NCBI RefSeq assembly: GCF_000173915.1
Contig: NZ_ACDZ02000005.1
Location: forward strand, 120,049 to 184,048
Length of the DNA: 64,000 nucleotides
Direction of reading: 5' to 3'
Origin: Gemella haemolysans ATCC 10379
GTDB lineage: Bacteria; Bacillota; Bacilli; Staphylococcales; Gemellaceae
Shown here: one piece after another, positions 7,532 to 17,762 of the stretch
How the letters are laid out: the number at the start of each line of letters is the position of its first letter
Numbering within the stretch: position 1 is the stretch's first letter
Made by a program: the position numbers and the translations under genes
The notes under the pieces: generated by a model
What the model was told of the DNA's origin: nothing
Seen by the model: only the letters and a program-made list of their open reading frames with translations
Databases searched by the model: none

Positions 7532-9223
7532 CTAGAATTTTGTTGCATCGACAGAGTCAATGTATTTTCTAAGTTCTGGAACAATATTAGAGATAGTTCC
7601 GTCTTCGAATGGATTTTCTAGGTTAGCTTCTTTAACTAACTCTAAGAATGGTTTAGTTCCACCTAGTTTACATAGGTGTAGGTATTCTTTCCATGCTTTT
7701 TCTCTATTTTCGTTAGCTTTTTTCCAGAATTGGAATGCACAAACTTGAGCTAGTGTGTAGTCGATGTAGTAGAATGGGACACTGAATAAGTGACCTTGTC
7801 TATAGAAGAATAGACCTTCATCAAGTTCTGGAATATCTTCGTAGTAACGAGATGGTAAGTATTTTCTTTCGATTTCTAACCATTTCATACGACGCTCTTT
7901 TGGAGTTAATTCCGGATTTTCATACACTTCATGTTGGAATTCATCAACTGTAACACCATATGGTAAGAATTTGATTGATGTTGCCATGTGATAGTATTTG
8001 AATTTCTCTGTTTCATCTTGGAAGAATAAGTTCATCCAAGGCCAAGTTAAAAATTCCATACTCATTGAGTGAATTTCGCAAGCTTCGTATGTTGGCCAAA
8101 CATAATCTGGCATATGATGTCTACTTTGGAAAACTTGGAAAGCATGTCCAGCTTCGTGAGTTAGAACTGTAACATCATGAGGTGTTTGGTTAAAGTTAGC
8201 GAAGATAAACGGTGCCTTGTAGTTTGGAATAAATGTACAGTAACCACCACCAGCTTTTCCTGGTTTTGTATCTAAATCTAATAAGTTATTTTCAGTCATA
8301 AATGTGAAGAATTCATCAGTTTCAGGTGATAATTCTTTATACATAGTTTTAGCATGGTCAACAAGTGTTGGACGATCTCCTTTTGGAGTAGGGTTACCTG
8401 ATTTGAATGTTACACCTTCATCGTGGAATGAAAGTTTTTCAAGCCCTAGACGGTTAGCTTGAGCTTTTTTAAGTTCCTCAACTACAGGAACGATTTCCTC
8501 AAAAATTTGTTTTCTGTAGTTTGCTACATCTTTTGCATTGTAGTCTGTTCTGTGTAAGCGTAGGTAAGCAACCTCTACAAAGTTATCAAATCCAAGTTTT
8601 TTCGCAATACGAGTACGAACTTTAATCATACGATCATAAATGCTATCGTATTGTTCTAAGTTTTCTTTAAAGAATTTAGCTACAGCTTGGTTTGCTAATA
8701 GACGAGTTTCACGGTTAGCATCTTGTGTGTATTTAGCCATACCACTTAAGTTGTGTTCACCACCATCAAATGGAATTTTAGCACTTGAAGTTAGTTTAGT
8801 GTATTCTGAAGAAAGTTTGTTTTCTTCTTTTAAATCTTCAATGATTTCATCGCTAAATACTTTTAGAGAAGTTTCGATTAGATTGAAGTAATGTTCTCCA
8901 ATTTCTTTTTTTAGTTCTTCTTTGAATTTTGAATTGAATATTGCTTCGTCAAATTTGCTGTATAGAGAGTCTAACTCAGGGCCAAACTCATCCCAAAATT
9001 CTTGTTCAGCTTCATAGAATTTATCAGTTGTGTCAATTGTTACACGAATTTCTGATAATTGTGACATTGTACTTACGTTATTACGAAGTTCATTATATTC
9101 ATTGAAAATATCTAGTGTCTCTTTAGCGTTAGTTGCAGAGTTTAGTCTTTCTACTAATGCTGCTAATTGTTCTTTTAATTGATCTGTATTTGGTCTTGTA
9201 TATTGGTAATTTTCAAAAGTCAT
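7532..9223 (-). CDS. pepF: M3 family oligoendopeptidase (PepF type)
   Basis: Cytoplasmic zinc metallopeptidase that trims short peptides. At 563 residues it matches the M3B oligoendopeptidase F group. The zinc site HEAGH lies near residue 355 with an Ala/Phe-rich helix after it, and the downstream glutamate region (EACEIHSMSMEF) that supplies the third ligand is present. The N-terminal 200 residues are the expected all-helical M3 domain. It is monocistronic, with GGAGGGTG before the ATG. The symbol is by family resemblance; several paralogous M3B peptidases exist in Bacilli. Confidence 0.85.
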   Translation of the reverse strand: MTFENYQYTRPNTDQLKEQLAALVERLNSATNAKETLDIFNEYNELRNNVSTMSQLSEIRVTIDTTDKFYEAEQEFWDEFGPELDSLYSKFDEAIFNSKFKEELKKEIGEHYFNLIETSLKVFSDEIIEDLKEENKLSSEYTKLTSSAKIPFDGGEHNLSGMAKYTQDANRETRLLANQAVAKFFKENLEQYDSIYDRMIKVRTRIAKKLGFDNFVEVAYLRLHRTDYNAKDVANYRKQIFEEIVPVVEELKKAQANRLGLEKLSFHDEGVTFKSGNPTPKGDRPTLVDHAKTMYKELSPETDEFFTFMTENNLLDLDTKPGKAGGGYCTFIPNYKAPFIFANFNQTPHDVTVLTHEAGHAFQVFQSRHHMPDYVWPTYEACEIHSMSMEFLTWPWMNLFFQDETEKFKYYHMATSIKFLPYGVTVDEFQHEVYENPELTPKERRMKWLEIERKYLPSRYYEDIPELDEGLFFYRQGHLFSVPFYYIDYTLAQVCAFQFWKKANENREKAWKEYLHLCKLGGTKPFLELVKEANLENPFEDGTISNIVPELRKYIDSVDATKF

Positions 9224-9399
9224 AATACACCCTCCTAAAAATTTTTATTTATAAATTATCAATAATACTATGATAACACGAAATAAATAAAAATACAAAA
9301 ATAACTTTCAGAAAATTCAAAAATAAAGATAGAAAATTAAAGGAATATTTTATGTAAAATAAAACTTTTAAAAAAATGTCAGTTAGGAAACTTTGACCT

Positions 9400-9428
9400 T
9401 TGACATTCTGTTATATTTATGAAATAAT
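9400..9428 (+). promoter_or_regulatory. Promoter of def
   Basis: TTGACA at 9400-9405 and AATAAT at 9423-9428 are spaced 17 bases apart, about 50 bases before the def start. Confidence 0.65.
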
Positions 9429-9481
9429 TATGTATGTACGAAGATACCGTAATAAATAATTAGAAATAAAGGAGAAAAGAT

Positions 9482-10036
9482 TTGATTACTACTAAAGATA
9501 TAATTATTGATCCACATGCAACGCTTAGAGCACGTGCCGAAGAAGTAAAAAGTCCTATCTCAGACGAAGATAAAGCTATTTTACGTGGATTATTAGAGTA
9601 TGTTATTGCTTCACAAGATGATGAAAAAGCAGAAAAATTAGGACTAAAACCTGGAATAGGTTTAGCTGCACCGCAAATCAACGTTTCAAAAAGAATGATA
9701 GCCGTGCACATTCCAGATGAGGAATTCCCAGAAGATACTGTTTCTTATGCACTATACAATCCAAAAATCATCTCAAATTCAGCAACAAAATGTTACTTAG
9801 CTGGTGGAGAAGGGTGTTTATCTGTAGATAAAGATATTAAGGGATATGTTCCTCGTTATTCAAAAATTAAAGTAGTTGGTTATAATGAGAATGATGAGAA
9901 AGTTACTTTAACTTTAACAGACTTACCAGCAATTTGTTTCCAACACGAAATTGATCACTTAAATGGAGTTATGTTCTACGATCATATTAATAAAGAAAAT
10001 CCATTTGATGTGCCAGCTGAATACGAAAAACTATAA
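9482..10036 (+). CDS. def: Peptide deformylase
   Basis: Removes the N-formyl group from nascent proteins. All three metal-site motifs are intact: GIGLAAPQ (about 59-66), EGCLSV (about 109-114, Cys metal ligand) and HEIDH (about 155-159, two His ligands plus catalytic Glu). With 184 residues and an insertion between motifs it is the Gram-positive type 2 enzyme. The start is a TTG at 9482 preceded by AAAGGAG, giving an ITTKDII N-terminus; no ATG fits the expected N-terminus. It has its own promoter and terminator. Confidence 0.95.
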   Translation: MITTKDIIIDPHATLRARAEEVKSPISDEDKAILRGLLEYVIASQDDEKAEKLGLKPGIGLAAPQINVSKRMIAVHIPDEEFPEDTVSYALYNPKIISNSATKCYLAGGEGCLSVDKDIKGYVPRYSKIKVVGYNENDEKVTLTLTDLPAICFQHEIDHLNGVMFYDHINKENPFDVPAEYEKL

Positions 10037-10038
10037 TA

Positions 10039-10073
10039 AAAAGGGCGATACAATTTTGTATCGCTCTTTTAAT
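10039..10073 (+). terminator. Terminator after def
   Basis: The stem AAAGGGCGATACAA with TTGTATCGCTCTTT (one wobble) and a T-tail begins a few bases after the def stop. Confidence 0.85.
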
Positions 10074-10078
10074 AATGT

Positions 10079-10106
10079 TTGCATTAATTTTAATCTATGA
10101 TATAAT
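10079..10106 (+). promoter_or_regulatory. Promoter of the 10139 lipoprotein gene
   Basis: TTGCAT at 10079-10084 and TATAAT at 10101-10106 with a 16-base spacer, 32 bases before the start codon. Confidence 0.6.
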
Positions 10107-10138
10107 ATTATTATCTAAAGGATAGGAGAGTTTATAAA

Positions 10139-10573
10139 ATGAAAAAGATATTACAAATTATATCAGTCTTTTTATTAGTATTTTTAGTCGGATGTTCCGA
10201 AAAAGAAGGTAGTAAGGTTTATGTTAAGAAACAACCTGGTGTACAGATGGAAATTACACTTTATTATAAAGGTGATGTTGTAACGAAACAAACAGCCAAA
10301 AATATTATTACTTATTCTGAACTAGGACTAACTAAAGAAACCTTTAAAAAACAAGCGGAGAAATTCGGAGAAAAGCTCAAAGGTATAAAAGGGTTAGAAG
10401 ATAAAGTTGATTATCAAGATAAAGTTGCTATAGAAACTGTAACAGTTGATTATTCTGTAGCTGATATTAATGAATTAAAAGGTCTTCCATGGCCAAGTTC
10501 TGGAGATAAAAAAGTAAGTCTGAAAAAAACAGAAGAAAAACTTATAGAAGAAAGATTTGATGAGAAAAAATAA
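10139..10573 (+). CDS. YehR-like (DUF1307) lipoprotein
   Basis: A 144-residue lipoprotein. The signal peptide ends in a lipobox-like FLVGC (Cys about 19). The mature part resembles the DUF1307/YehR family, small lipoproteins of unknown role with a conserved YKGDVVTKQ-type strand and a C-terminal amphipathic helix containing an ExRF-like end. A paralogue of the same architecture is encoded on the other strand at 11894-12337, with prfB between them. The family has no established function. It has its own promoter and a terminator shared with prfB. Confidence 0.75.
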   Translation: MKKILQIISVFLLVFLVGCSEKEGSKVYVKKQPGVQMEITLYYKGDVVTKQTAKNIITYSELGLTKETFKKQAEKFGEKLKGIKGLEDKVDYQDKVAIETVTVDYSVADINELKGLPWPSSGDKKVSLKKTEEKLIEERFDEKK

Positions 10574-10578
10574 AAAAT

Positions 10579-10616
10579 AATAGACCTATCGAGTATTTTC
10601 TCGAAAGGTCTATTTT
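10579..10616. terminator. Bidirectional terminator between lipoprotein gene and prfB
   Basis: AATAGACCT pairs with AGGTCTATT and an inner CGAG/CTCG extends the stem. T-rich tracts flank both sides between convergent genes. Confidence 0.8.
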
Positions 10617-11735
10617 CTATAATATCTCTTTTTCTTTAATATTGTAATGTAGATAAGCATCGATAAAATCGATTATTTCACCATCCATTACTTTGTCTAC
10701 TGTAGATACTTCATAGTTTGTTCTGTGATCTTTTACCATTGTATATGGAGTAAATACATAGGAACGAATTTGTGATCCCCAACCGATATCCTTTTGTTCA
10801 CCACGAATTGCTGCTAATTCTTTTTCTTTTTCTTCTATTTCAAGTTGATATAGTTTTGATTTTAAATTTTTCATTGCAGCATCTTTATTTTTAATTTGGC
10901 TTCGTTCTGCTTGTGATTGAACGACGATACCAGTAGGAAGGTGGGTAATACGAACTGCTGAATCAGTAGTGTTAATATGCTGCCCACCAGCACCTTGAGC
11001 TCTGTAAGTGTCTATTTTTAAATCTTCATTATTAATTTCGATATTAATTTCATCATCATTAAATTCTGGAATTACATCGATTGAAGCGAACGACGTATGT
11101 CTTTTTCCAGATGGATCAAAAGGTGAGATACGAACAACTCGGTGAACACCTTTTTCTCCTTTTAATAATCCATATGCAAAGTCACCTTCAATTTTTATAG
11201 TTGCTGATTTAACTCCAGTGATATCACCAGATTGATAGTTTAAGTAACTATATTTTAATCCTTGTTTTGTGAAGAATCTTTCATACATACGTAACATTAA
11301 TTCTGACCAGTCTGTAGCATCAGTTCCACCAGCTCCGGCATGTATTTCTAGTATAGCAGTGTTGTTATCATATTCTTCAGAGAATAGTAATCTAAAGCTA
11401 AAATCTTCAACACTATTTTTAAGATTGACTACTGTTTCTAGTAAATCTTGATATATTTCTTCATCATCTTCATCTTTTAGAAATTCAACCATCTCTTCAG
11501 AGTGCTCTAAATAGTCTATCATTTCACTAAATTCATCAAGTTCTTTTTTTATACTTTTTGATTCTGTAACTAATAGACTGGCTGCTTCGCTATCATTCCA
11601 AAAATCAGCCTCTAGCATCATATTTTCAATTTCAGCAACTCGTTCAGTTTTATCTTCTATTTTTAATGAAGTTTTAAATTCCGTTATTCTTTTGTTAATT
11701 TCTTCGAGTTCTTTTCTAAGTTCAATAAGTTCCAA
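10617..11735 (-). CDS. prfB: Peptide chain release factor 2, without programmed frameshift
   Basis: RF2 recognises UGA and UAA stop codons and triggers peptide release. The stop-recognition tripeptide SPF lies near residue 204 and the catalytic GGQ near 250-252 (GAGGQHINTTDSAVR). I start at the TTG at 11735 (372 residues), which has an AGAGGT site and gives the canonical LELIELRKELEE N-terminus; an upstream in-frame extension looks untranslated. In most bacteria the codon near position 25 is an in-frame UGA needing a +1 shift. Here the reading frame is continuous through that point (TCA TTA AAA ATA), so autoregulatory frameshifting is absent. secA is not adjacent. Confidence 0.93.
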   Translation of the reverse strand: MELIELRKELEEINKRITEFKTSLKIEDKTERVAEIENMMLEADFWNDSEAASLLVTESKSIKKELDEFSEMIDYLEHSEEMVEFLKDEDDEEIYQDLLETVVNLKNSVEDFSFRLLFSEEYDNNTAILEIHAGAGGTDATDWSELMLRMYERFFTKQGLKYSYLNYQSGDITGVKSATIKIEGDFAYGLLKGEKGVHRVVRISPFDPSGKRHTSFASIDVIPEFNDDEINIEINNEDLKIDTYRAQGAGGQHINTTDSAVRITHLPTGIVVQSQAERSQIKNKDAAMKNLKSKLYQLEIEEKEKELAAIRGEQKDIGWGSQIRSYVFTPYTMVKDHRTNYEVSTVDKVMDGEIIDFIDAYLHYNIKEKEIL

Positions 11736-11837
11736 AATTTTTACCTCTATTAACTTCTTTCGTTTACTTATTATACAAGAATTTTCATGAAGATACAAGG
11801 AAGGTGAGGATAAAATCCAGTGTATTCATAAGAAAAA

Positions 11838-11880
11838 AGTGTTTATCAGCAAGATTAAAAGTTCTAGCTGATAAACACTC
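11838..11880 (-). terminator. Terminator of the 11894 lipoprotein gene
   Basis: A perfect 13-base stem (AGTGTTTATCAGC with GCTGATAAACACT) is followed on the minus strand by a run of six T, just past the stop of the lipoprotein gene. Confidence 0.85.
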
Positions 11881-11893
11881 TATTTATAAAATT

Positions 11894-12337
11894 TTATTTT
11901 TTCTCTACAGCACCATTTTTCTTAAGGTTTTCTTCTATGTAGCTTAACTTTCTTTCTTCATCTAAAGAAGATTTTTTGAAATGCAAGCGATCCTTATCTT
12001 TTTCAAAGTTTATTTTAGTAAAATCTAGATCCCAAGTAATAATTACTTTTCCATCTTTCTTTTCAATAGTGTAAGAAAGTCCATCGATATCTTTATTCTC
12101 TTGGTCGATAGATGTCTTTATACTATTGTAGGCTGCTTCTTCATCAGTTCCTAGGTCAGTGATATTAGAAATAGTTTTTAGTCTATTAACAACCTCGCCT
12201 TTATAAGTTAATGTAGTTTCATTTTCTTGATTACTTCCATATTTTGTAGTAAATACTTTTGTCTTTTCACTACTACATGCAGTTAGTATAAGTAGGGAAG
12301 ATAAAAGTATAGTGCAAAGTCTAAATATTTTCTTCAT
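11894..12337 (-). CDS. YehR-like (DUF1307) lipoprotein, paralogue of the 10139 gene
   Basis: A 147-residue lipoprotein with a lipobox ILTAC (Cys about 21). It shares the layout of the 10139-10573 product: short mature N-terminus, a TLTYKGEVVNR strand equivalent to ITLYYKGDVVTK, a central region naming a DLG/ELG turn before an E-rich helix, then a hydrophobic strand and a Lys/Glu-rich end. Sequence identity is modest, so the duplication is old or the copies diverged fast. Function unknown. It is convergent with nothing and diverges from hrcA; a strong terminator follows. Confidence 0.72.
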   Translation of the reverse strand: MKKIFRLCTILLSSLLILTACSSEKTKVFTTKYGSNQENETTLTYKGEVVNRLKTISNITDLGTDEEAAYNSIKTSIDQENKDIDGLSYTIEKKDGKVIITWDLDFTKINFEKDKDRLHFKKSSLDEERKLSYIEENLKKNGAVEKK

Positions 12338-12490
12338 TATAAAAAAACTCCTTTTCTATTGATAACCTATATTATATCATAAGTGATGAAAATTTTTGAA
12401 GGGTTTTATTATTATTTGTTTCAATATATACTTTTTAAGACTCATTTAAAACTTGGTATTACAAGGTTTTTCTTATATGGAAAACAGAAA

Positions 12491-12507
12491 GGTCAAAAAA
12501 AGTCAAA
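12491..12507 (+). promoter_or_regulatory. CtsR operator 1 upstream of hrcA
   Basis: GGTCAAA-AAA-AGTCAAA matches the CtsR heptad direct repeat (RGTCAAA-NAN-RGTCAAA) at every defined position. It lies about 19 bases upstream of the -35 element. Confidence 0.8.
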
Positions 12508-12524
12508 AAAATTTTAAAAAAGGT

Positions 12525-12541
12525 ATTGACTTATTTTGACC
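12525..12541 (-). promoter_or_regulatory. CtsR-like operator 2 overlapping the hrcA -35
   Basis: On the minus strand the site reads GGTCAAA-ATA-AGTCAAT, two mismatches from the CtsR consensus. It covers the -35 hexamer and the start of the spacer, so binding would block RNA polymerase directly. Confidence 0.6.
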
Positions 12542-12554
12542 TTAATGATATTAT
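12526..12554 (+). promoter_or_regulatory. Promoter of the hrcA-grpE-dnaK-dnaJ operon
   Basis: TTGACT at 12526-12531 and TATTAT at 12549-12554 with a 17-base spacer. The start point would fall just before or inside the CIRCE element. Confidence 0.75.
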
Positions 12555-12565
12555 TATATATGTGA

Positions 12566-12592
12566 TTAGCAGTCGGGTAGTTAGAGTGCTAA
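12566..12592 (+). promoter_or_regulatory. CIRCE element (HrcA operator)
   Basis: Inverted repeat TTAGCAGTC / GAGTGCTAA separated by 9 bases, one base from the perfect CIRCE (TTAGCACTC). It sits at the transcription start and in the leader of hrcA, the normal place for HrcA repression. Confidence 0.92.
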
Positions 12593-12621
12593 AACACAAA
12601 ATTGGAGAATAGGTGATGACG

Positions 12622-13629
12622 ATGTTAATAGATAGACAAGTACTCATTCTTCAATCTATAGTCGAAAATTTTATTACGACTAATCAGCCTGTAGGTTCTA
12701 AGCAAATTGCTCAAAATATTGATTTCAGTTCGGCAACGATAAGAAATGATATGAGTAAATTAGAAAAAGAAGGATTGATTAAGAAGACTCATATTTCATC
12801 AGGTAGAGTACCTTCGGAAAAAGGTTATCGCTATTATGTAGATTACATAAAAAAAGATTATGAACTATCGAATAGTGAGAATGAAAAACTTAAACAACTC
12901 TCTGGTGGTGATATAGTATCGGAAAATAACTATCTAGAAAAAAATGCAATAGTCCTATCGGACTTAACTGATTGTACGGCGGTCATATTAGCCCCGACAA
13001 AAACGGATAGGCGCATTAATAAGATAGAGGTTATCCTTCTAAGTAGTCGTAGTATTCTCGTTATATTAGTAACAAACATAGGAGAAGTATTCCAACAAAA
13101 CTATAAACTTGATGCGGATTTCACTGCAGAGGATATAGCGGAGATTAATAAACTTCTACAAAGTTACTTCTATGATGTAGATATGGCAACAGCTCACGTA
13201 ATGATTCATGGTGAGTTAGAAAAATATCTAAAGAATAAAGTTAACAACTACGATATGATAGTGGTGGCTTTAAATAGATTGTTACAAAATAAAATTAAAA
13301 AGACTGTAGCATTAGGGGGTAAGTACAATTTACTTAAACAACCCGATATAGACAATGTAGAAAAATTAAAAGAAGTAGTATCGCTCTTAGAAGATGATAA
13401 GATAGTCGAGCTTCTAGATAATAATGAAGTAACAGACAAACCATCTATTAAAATAGGAACTGAGCTTAAGCTTGGGAATATAGATGATCTTTCATTAGTG
13501 TCTAGTAGTTATAACACATCTAAAGGTCAAGGTGTAATAGCCGTATTCGGACCAAAGAGAATGGACTATTCAAAAATCATGACACTTATAGCTTGTGTTC
13601 GTGATAATTTAAATAATAATTTAAAATAA
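12622..13629 (+). CDS. hrcA: Heat-inducible transcription repressor HrcA
   Basis: HrcA binds CIRCE and represses class I chaperone genes; GroE-assisted folding sets its activity. The N-terminus is a winged helix domain with QPVGSKQIA and SATIRNDMSKLEKEGLI (helix-turn-helix, about residues 20-60), followed by SGRVPSEKGYRYYVDY, a strong family signature. I favour the ATG at 12622 (335 residues; AGGTGA five bases upstream), giving MLIDRQVLILQ; starts at 12613 or 12616 are possible. It leads the operon hrcA-grpE-dnaK-dnaJ and, from the CIRCE upstream, is autoregulated. Confidence 0.95.
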   Translation: MLIDRQVLILQSIVENFITTNQPVGSKQIAQNIDFSSATIRNDMSKLEKEGLIKKTHISSGRVPSEKGYRYYVDYIKKDYELSNSENEKLKQLSGGDIVSENNYLEKNAIVLSDLTDCTAVILAPTKTDRRINKIEVILLSSRSILVILVTNIGEVFQQNYKLDADFTAEDIAEINKLLQSYFYDVDMATAHVMIHGELEKYLKNKVNNYDMIVVALNRLLQNKIKKTVALGGKYNLLKQPDIDNVEKLKEVVSLLEDDKIVELLDNNEVTDKPSIKIGTELKLGNIDDLSLVSSSYNTSKGQGVIAVFGPKRMDYSKIMTLIACVRDNLNNNLK

Positions 13630-13642
13630 TTAGGAGGTAGAG

Positions 13643-14215
13643 ATGGCTACTGAAGAACAAAAAGAAACTCTACAAGAAGAAGTAACAACAGAAGAAACTG
13701 TTGAGACTGAAGAAACGACAGATTTAAAAGAAGAAGTAGTTGAAAAAACTGCTGAAGAGTTATTACAAGAGCAAATTGAAAAACTGCAAGAAGAAGTAAA
13801 AGCGTCAGAAGACAAATACTTACGACTTTACGCAGAGTTTGAAAACTTTAAACGACGTAAAAATCAAGAAATTGACACTATAAATGCTTATAAGAGTCAA
13901 AAAGTTATTACAGAAATCTTACCAAGTTTGGATAACCTGGAACGTGCTTTACAAGTTGAGTCAACTAATGAAGAAGTGCAAACAGTTCTAAAAGGTGTAC
14001 AAATGGTATACGAAGGATTACAAGCAGCGCTTAAATCAGAAGGTGTTGAACTAGTGGAAACTGAAAATGCACAGTTCGATCCAAACTTCCACCACGCAGT
14101 AATGCAAGGGGAAGAAAGTGATAAAGAAAGCGGAGTAATCTTAGATACATTCCAAAAAGGTTACAAACTAAAAGATAGAGTAATCAGACCAGCAATGGTG
14201 AAAGTAAACTCGTAA
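13643..14215 (+). CDS. grpE: Nucleotide exchange factor GrpE
   Basis: GrpE releases ADP from DnaK. The 190-residue protein begins with a very acidic, Glu/Thr-rich disordered tail (about 45 residues), then the long dimerising helix with YLRLYAEFENFKRRKNQE, and ends in the beta-wing domain containing FDPNFHHAVMQ and KGYKLKDRVIRPAMV. An AGGAGGT site precedes the ATG, 13 bases after hrcA. Unusually, about 220 non-coding bases separate it from dnaK. Confidence 0.95.
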   Translation: MATEEQKETLQEEVTTEETVETEETTDLKEEVVEKTAEELLQEQIEKLQEEVKASEDKYLRLYAEFENFKRRKNQEIDTINAYKSQKVITEILPSLDNLERALQVESTNEEVQTVLKGVQMVYEGLQAALKSEGVELVETENAQFDPNFHHAVMQGEESDKESGVILDTFQKGYKLKDRVIRPAMVKVNS

Positions 14216-14222
14216 TTATTAA

Positions 14223-14340
14223 TCCTTAGTTTTTTCGAACCTAGAAGGTGAAGAAAAAAGTTAGGAGTAAGAATCGCACAGCTACACCAAGAATGAGGAG
14301 CGTAGCAACGAAATGATTGGTATGTAGCCACTGCGCAGAT
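14223..14340 (+). other. Structured element between grpE and dnaK
   Basis: Two RNA structures can be drawn. The first is an imperfect hairpin CCTTAGTTTTTTC (about 14224-14236) with GAAAAAAGTTAGG (about 14253-14265). The second is a compound hairpin in which CGCA 14275-14278 pairs with TGCG 14332-14335, GCTACA 14281-14286 with TGTAGC 14323-14328, and CCAA 14287-14290 with TTGG 14317-14320, with an inner CGT/ACG hairpin at 14301-14310. Local composition is more GC-rich than the surroundings. It could be an RNA processing or stabilising element that sets the dnaK level relative to hrcA-grpE, or an inserted small repeat. No promoter is evident inside it. Confidence 0.45.
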
Positions 14341-14398
14341 AAAAAAGTAATATAAGACTTTGTTAGAGTGAAATAATCATTTTAACAAATAAATTTGA

Positions 14399-16258
<1,860 letters not shown>

Positions 16259-16273
16259 TTAAATAAAAAGTCC

Positions 16274-16306
16274 AAGGGCTGGTAGCGTTATGCGCTAGCC
16301 CTTTGT
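16274..16306 (+). terminator. Hairpin between dnaK and dnaJ (weak terminator or processing site)
   Basis: AAGGGCT pairs with AGCCCTT and an inner AGCG pairs with CGCT around a 5-base loop, with three bulged bases on the 5' arm. The T-tail is short (TTTG), so partial read-through into dnaJ is expected. Confidence 0.55.
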
Positions 16307-16334
16307 TAAATAATTAATTATAGGAGAGATTAAG

Positions 16335-17486
16335 ATGGCTAAAAGAGATTATTATGAGGTGCTTGGCGTAAGTAAAAGCGCAAGTGCAGCTGAAATTAAA
16401 AAAGCATATCGTAAATTATCAAAACAATATCACCCAGATATCAACAAAGAGCCAGGTGCAGAAGATAAATTCAAAGAGATTTCTGAAGCATATGAAGTAC
16501 TGAGTGACGATACTAAAAAAGCTCAATATGATCAATTTGGTCACGCAGCGTTTGAAGGTGGAGCAGGTCAAGGTGGATTTGGTGGCTTCGGTGGAGGTTT
16601 CTCTGGATTCTCAGGTGGTTTTGATGACCTTGGGGATATTTTTTCAAGTTTCTTCGGAGGAGGGGGAACGCGTCGTAATCCGAACGCACCACGTCAAGGA
16701 GAAGACTTATTACACCGTATTCGCATAAGTTTTGAAGATGCTGTATTCGGTACGAAAAAAACTATAAAAATTCGTAAAGATGTAGAATGTGATCACTGTC
16801 ACGGAAGTGGTGCAAAAGATTCTTCATCTGTAAATACTTGTCACAGATGTAACGGTAGTGGACAAGAAGCAGTAATTCAAGATACTCCATTCGGCCGTAT
16901 GCAAAGTCAACGTACATGTTCAGAATGTCAAGGACGCGGTAAAATTATAAAAGATAAATGTGCGCACTGTTTCGGTAAAGGATACAATAACCGCGAAGTA
17001 GAATATGAAGTGGAGATTCCAGAAGGAATCAGTTCAGGACAACGTGTTCGTCTTCGTGGTAAAGGTGGAGCAGGAGAAAATGGTGGTCCAGCAGGTGACT
17101 TATTCATAGAGGTAATCGTTGCTGAAGATTCATATTTCCATAGAGAAGGTGATGATATCTATACAGAATTGAAACTTTCTCCAGCACAGGCTGCTCTTGG
17201 TACAAAACTAGATGTACGTACTTTAACAGGTGAGATTGAATTGAACGTTCCAGCAGGAACACAACACGGACGTAAATTCCGTTTAGCAGGTAAAGGTGTT
17301 AAGAGTGTAATGGGGCATGGACAAGGAGATCACTTTATCGTGGTATCTGTTGAAATTCCTAAGAACTTATCGACAAAAGAACGAGAGTTATACCTGGAAC
17401 TTGCAAAATTAAATAATGAGAAAGTTGAAGAAGATGAAAGCTTTTTAGATAAAGTTAGTAGAAAAGCAAAAGATCTTTTTGACTAA
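16335..17486 (+). CDS. dnaJ: Co-chaperone DnaJ (Hsp40)
   Basis: Stimulates DnaK ATPase and delivers substrates. The J-domain (residues 1-70) has the invariant HPD at 33-35. A Gly/Phe-rich linker follows, then the zinc domain with four CxxCxGxG repeats ([32 protein letters not shown], about 148-213) and a C-terminal peptide-binding region. At 383 residues it is a complete class A DnaJ. It is the last chaperone gene of the operon; a dispersed repeat whose last hairpin resembles a terminator begins within about 10 bases of its stop. Confidence 0.97.
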   Translation: MAKRDYYEVLGVSKSASAAEIKKAYRKLSKQYHPDINKEPGAEDKFKEISEAYEVLSDDTKKAQYDQFGHAAFEGGAGQGGFGGFGGGFSGFSGGFDDLGDIFSSFFGGGGTRRNPNAPRQGEDLLHRIRISFEDAVFGTKKTIKIRKDVECDHCHGSGAKDSSSVNTCHRCNGSGQEAVIQDTPFGRMQSQRTCSECQGRGKIIKDKCAHCFGKGYNNREVEYEVEIPEGISSGQRVRLRGKGGAGENGGPAGDLFIEVIVAEDSYFHREGDDIYTELKLSPAQAALGTKLDVRTLTGEIELNVPAGTQHGRKFRLAGKGVKSVMGHGQGDHFIVVSVEIPKNLSTKERELYLELAKLNNEKVEEDESFLDKVSRKAKDLFD

Positions 17487-17496
17487 TAAAGATAAA

Positions 17497-17672
17497 GAAG
17501 ACCTAAATTATAAAAAAGTGTATATGAAAATTCATAGATACAGTGGTTTATTAATATAAAATCTTGTTTTATAAAAGTATCATAGATATCTAATAAATTT
17601 TTTTGGAGTGACTTTAAATAAATCGATTTCTTAGAAATTACGATTTTTGAGTCACTCTTTTTTGTTTTGTTA
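17497..17672 (+). repeat. Dispersed intergenic repeat, copy A
   Basis: About 175 bases sharing the order and much of the sequence of copies at 40128-40313 (inverted) and 47519-47706. It contains a TTCATAGA-CAGTGGTTTATT segment, a degraded first hairpin ending ATAGATATCTAATAAA, and a second hairpin with GGAGTGACT and GAGTCACTC arms followed by TTTTTTG. This copy is the most diverged. It lies directly after dnaJ, and its second hairpin can terminate the chaperone operon. Confidence 0.7.
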
Positions 17673-17762
17673 AGTAATCTACCATATTTATTTGAATTTT
17701 TTTGTAATACAAAGTAAAATATAAGATGGATATAAAATATACTAGAAAGAAGGAGTGAGGAA

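Noticed and set aside
9392..9405. Possible CtsR operator before def (TTTGACC TTTGACA)
   Set aside because: The heptads are directly adjacent (7-base period) rather than spaced by three bases, so they do not fit CtsR; the second simply forms the -35.
11736..11798. N-terminal extension of RF2 from 11798
   Set aside because: The TTG at 11735 has an AGAGGT site and gives the conserved N-terminus; the extra 21 residues match nothing in RF2.
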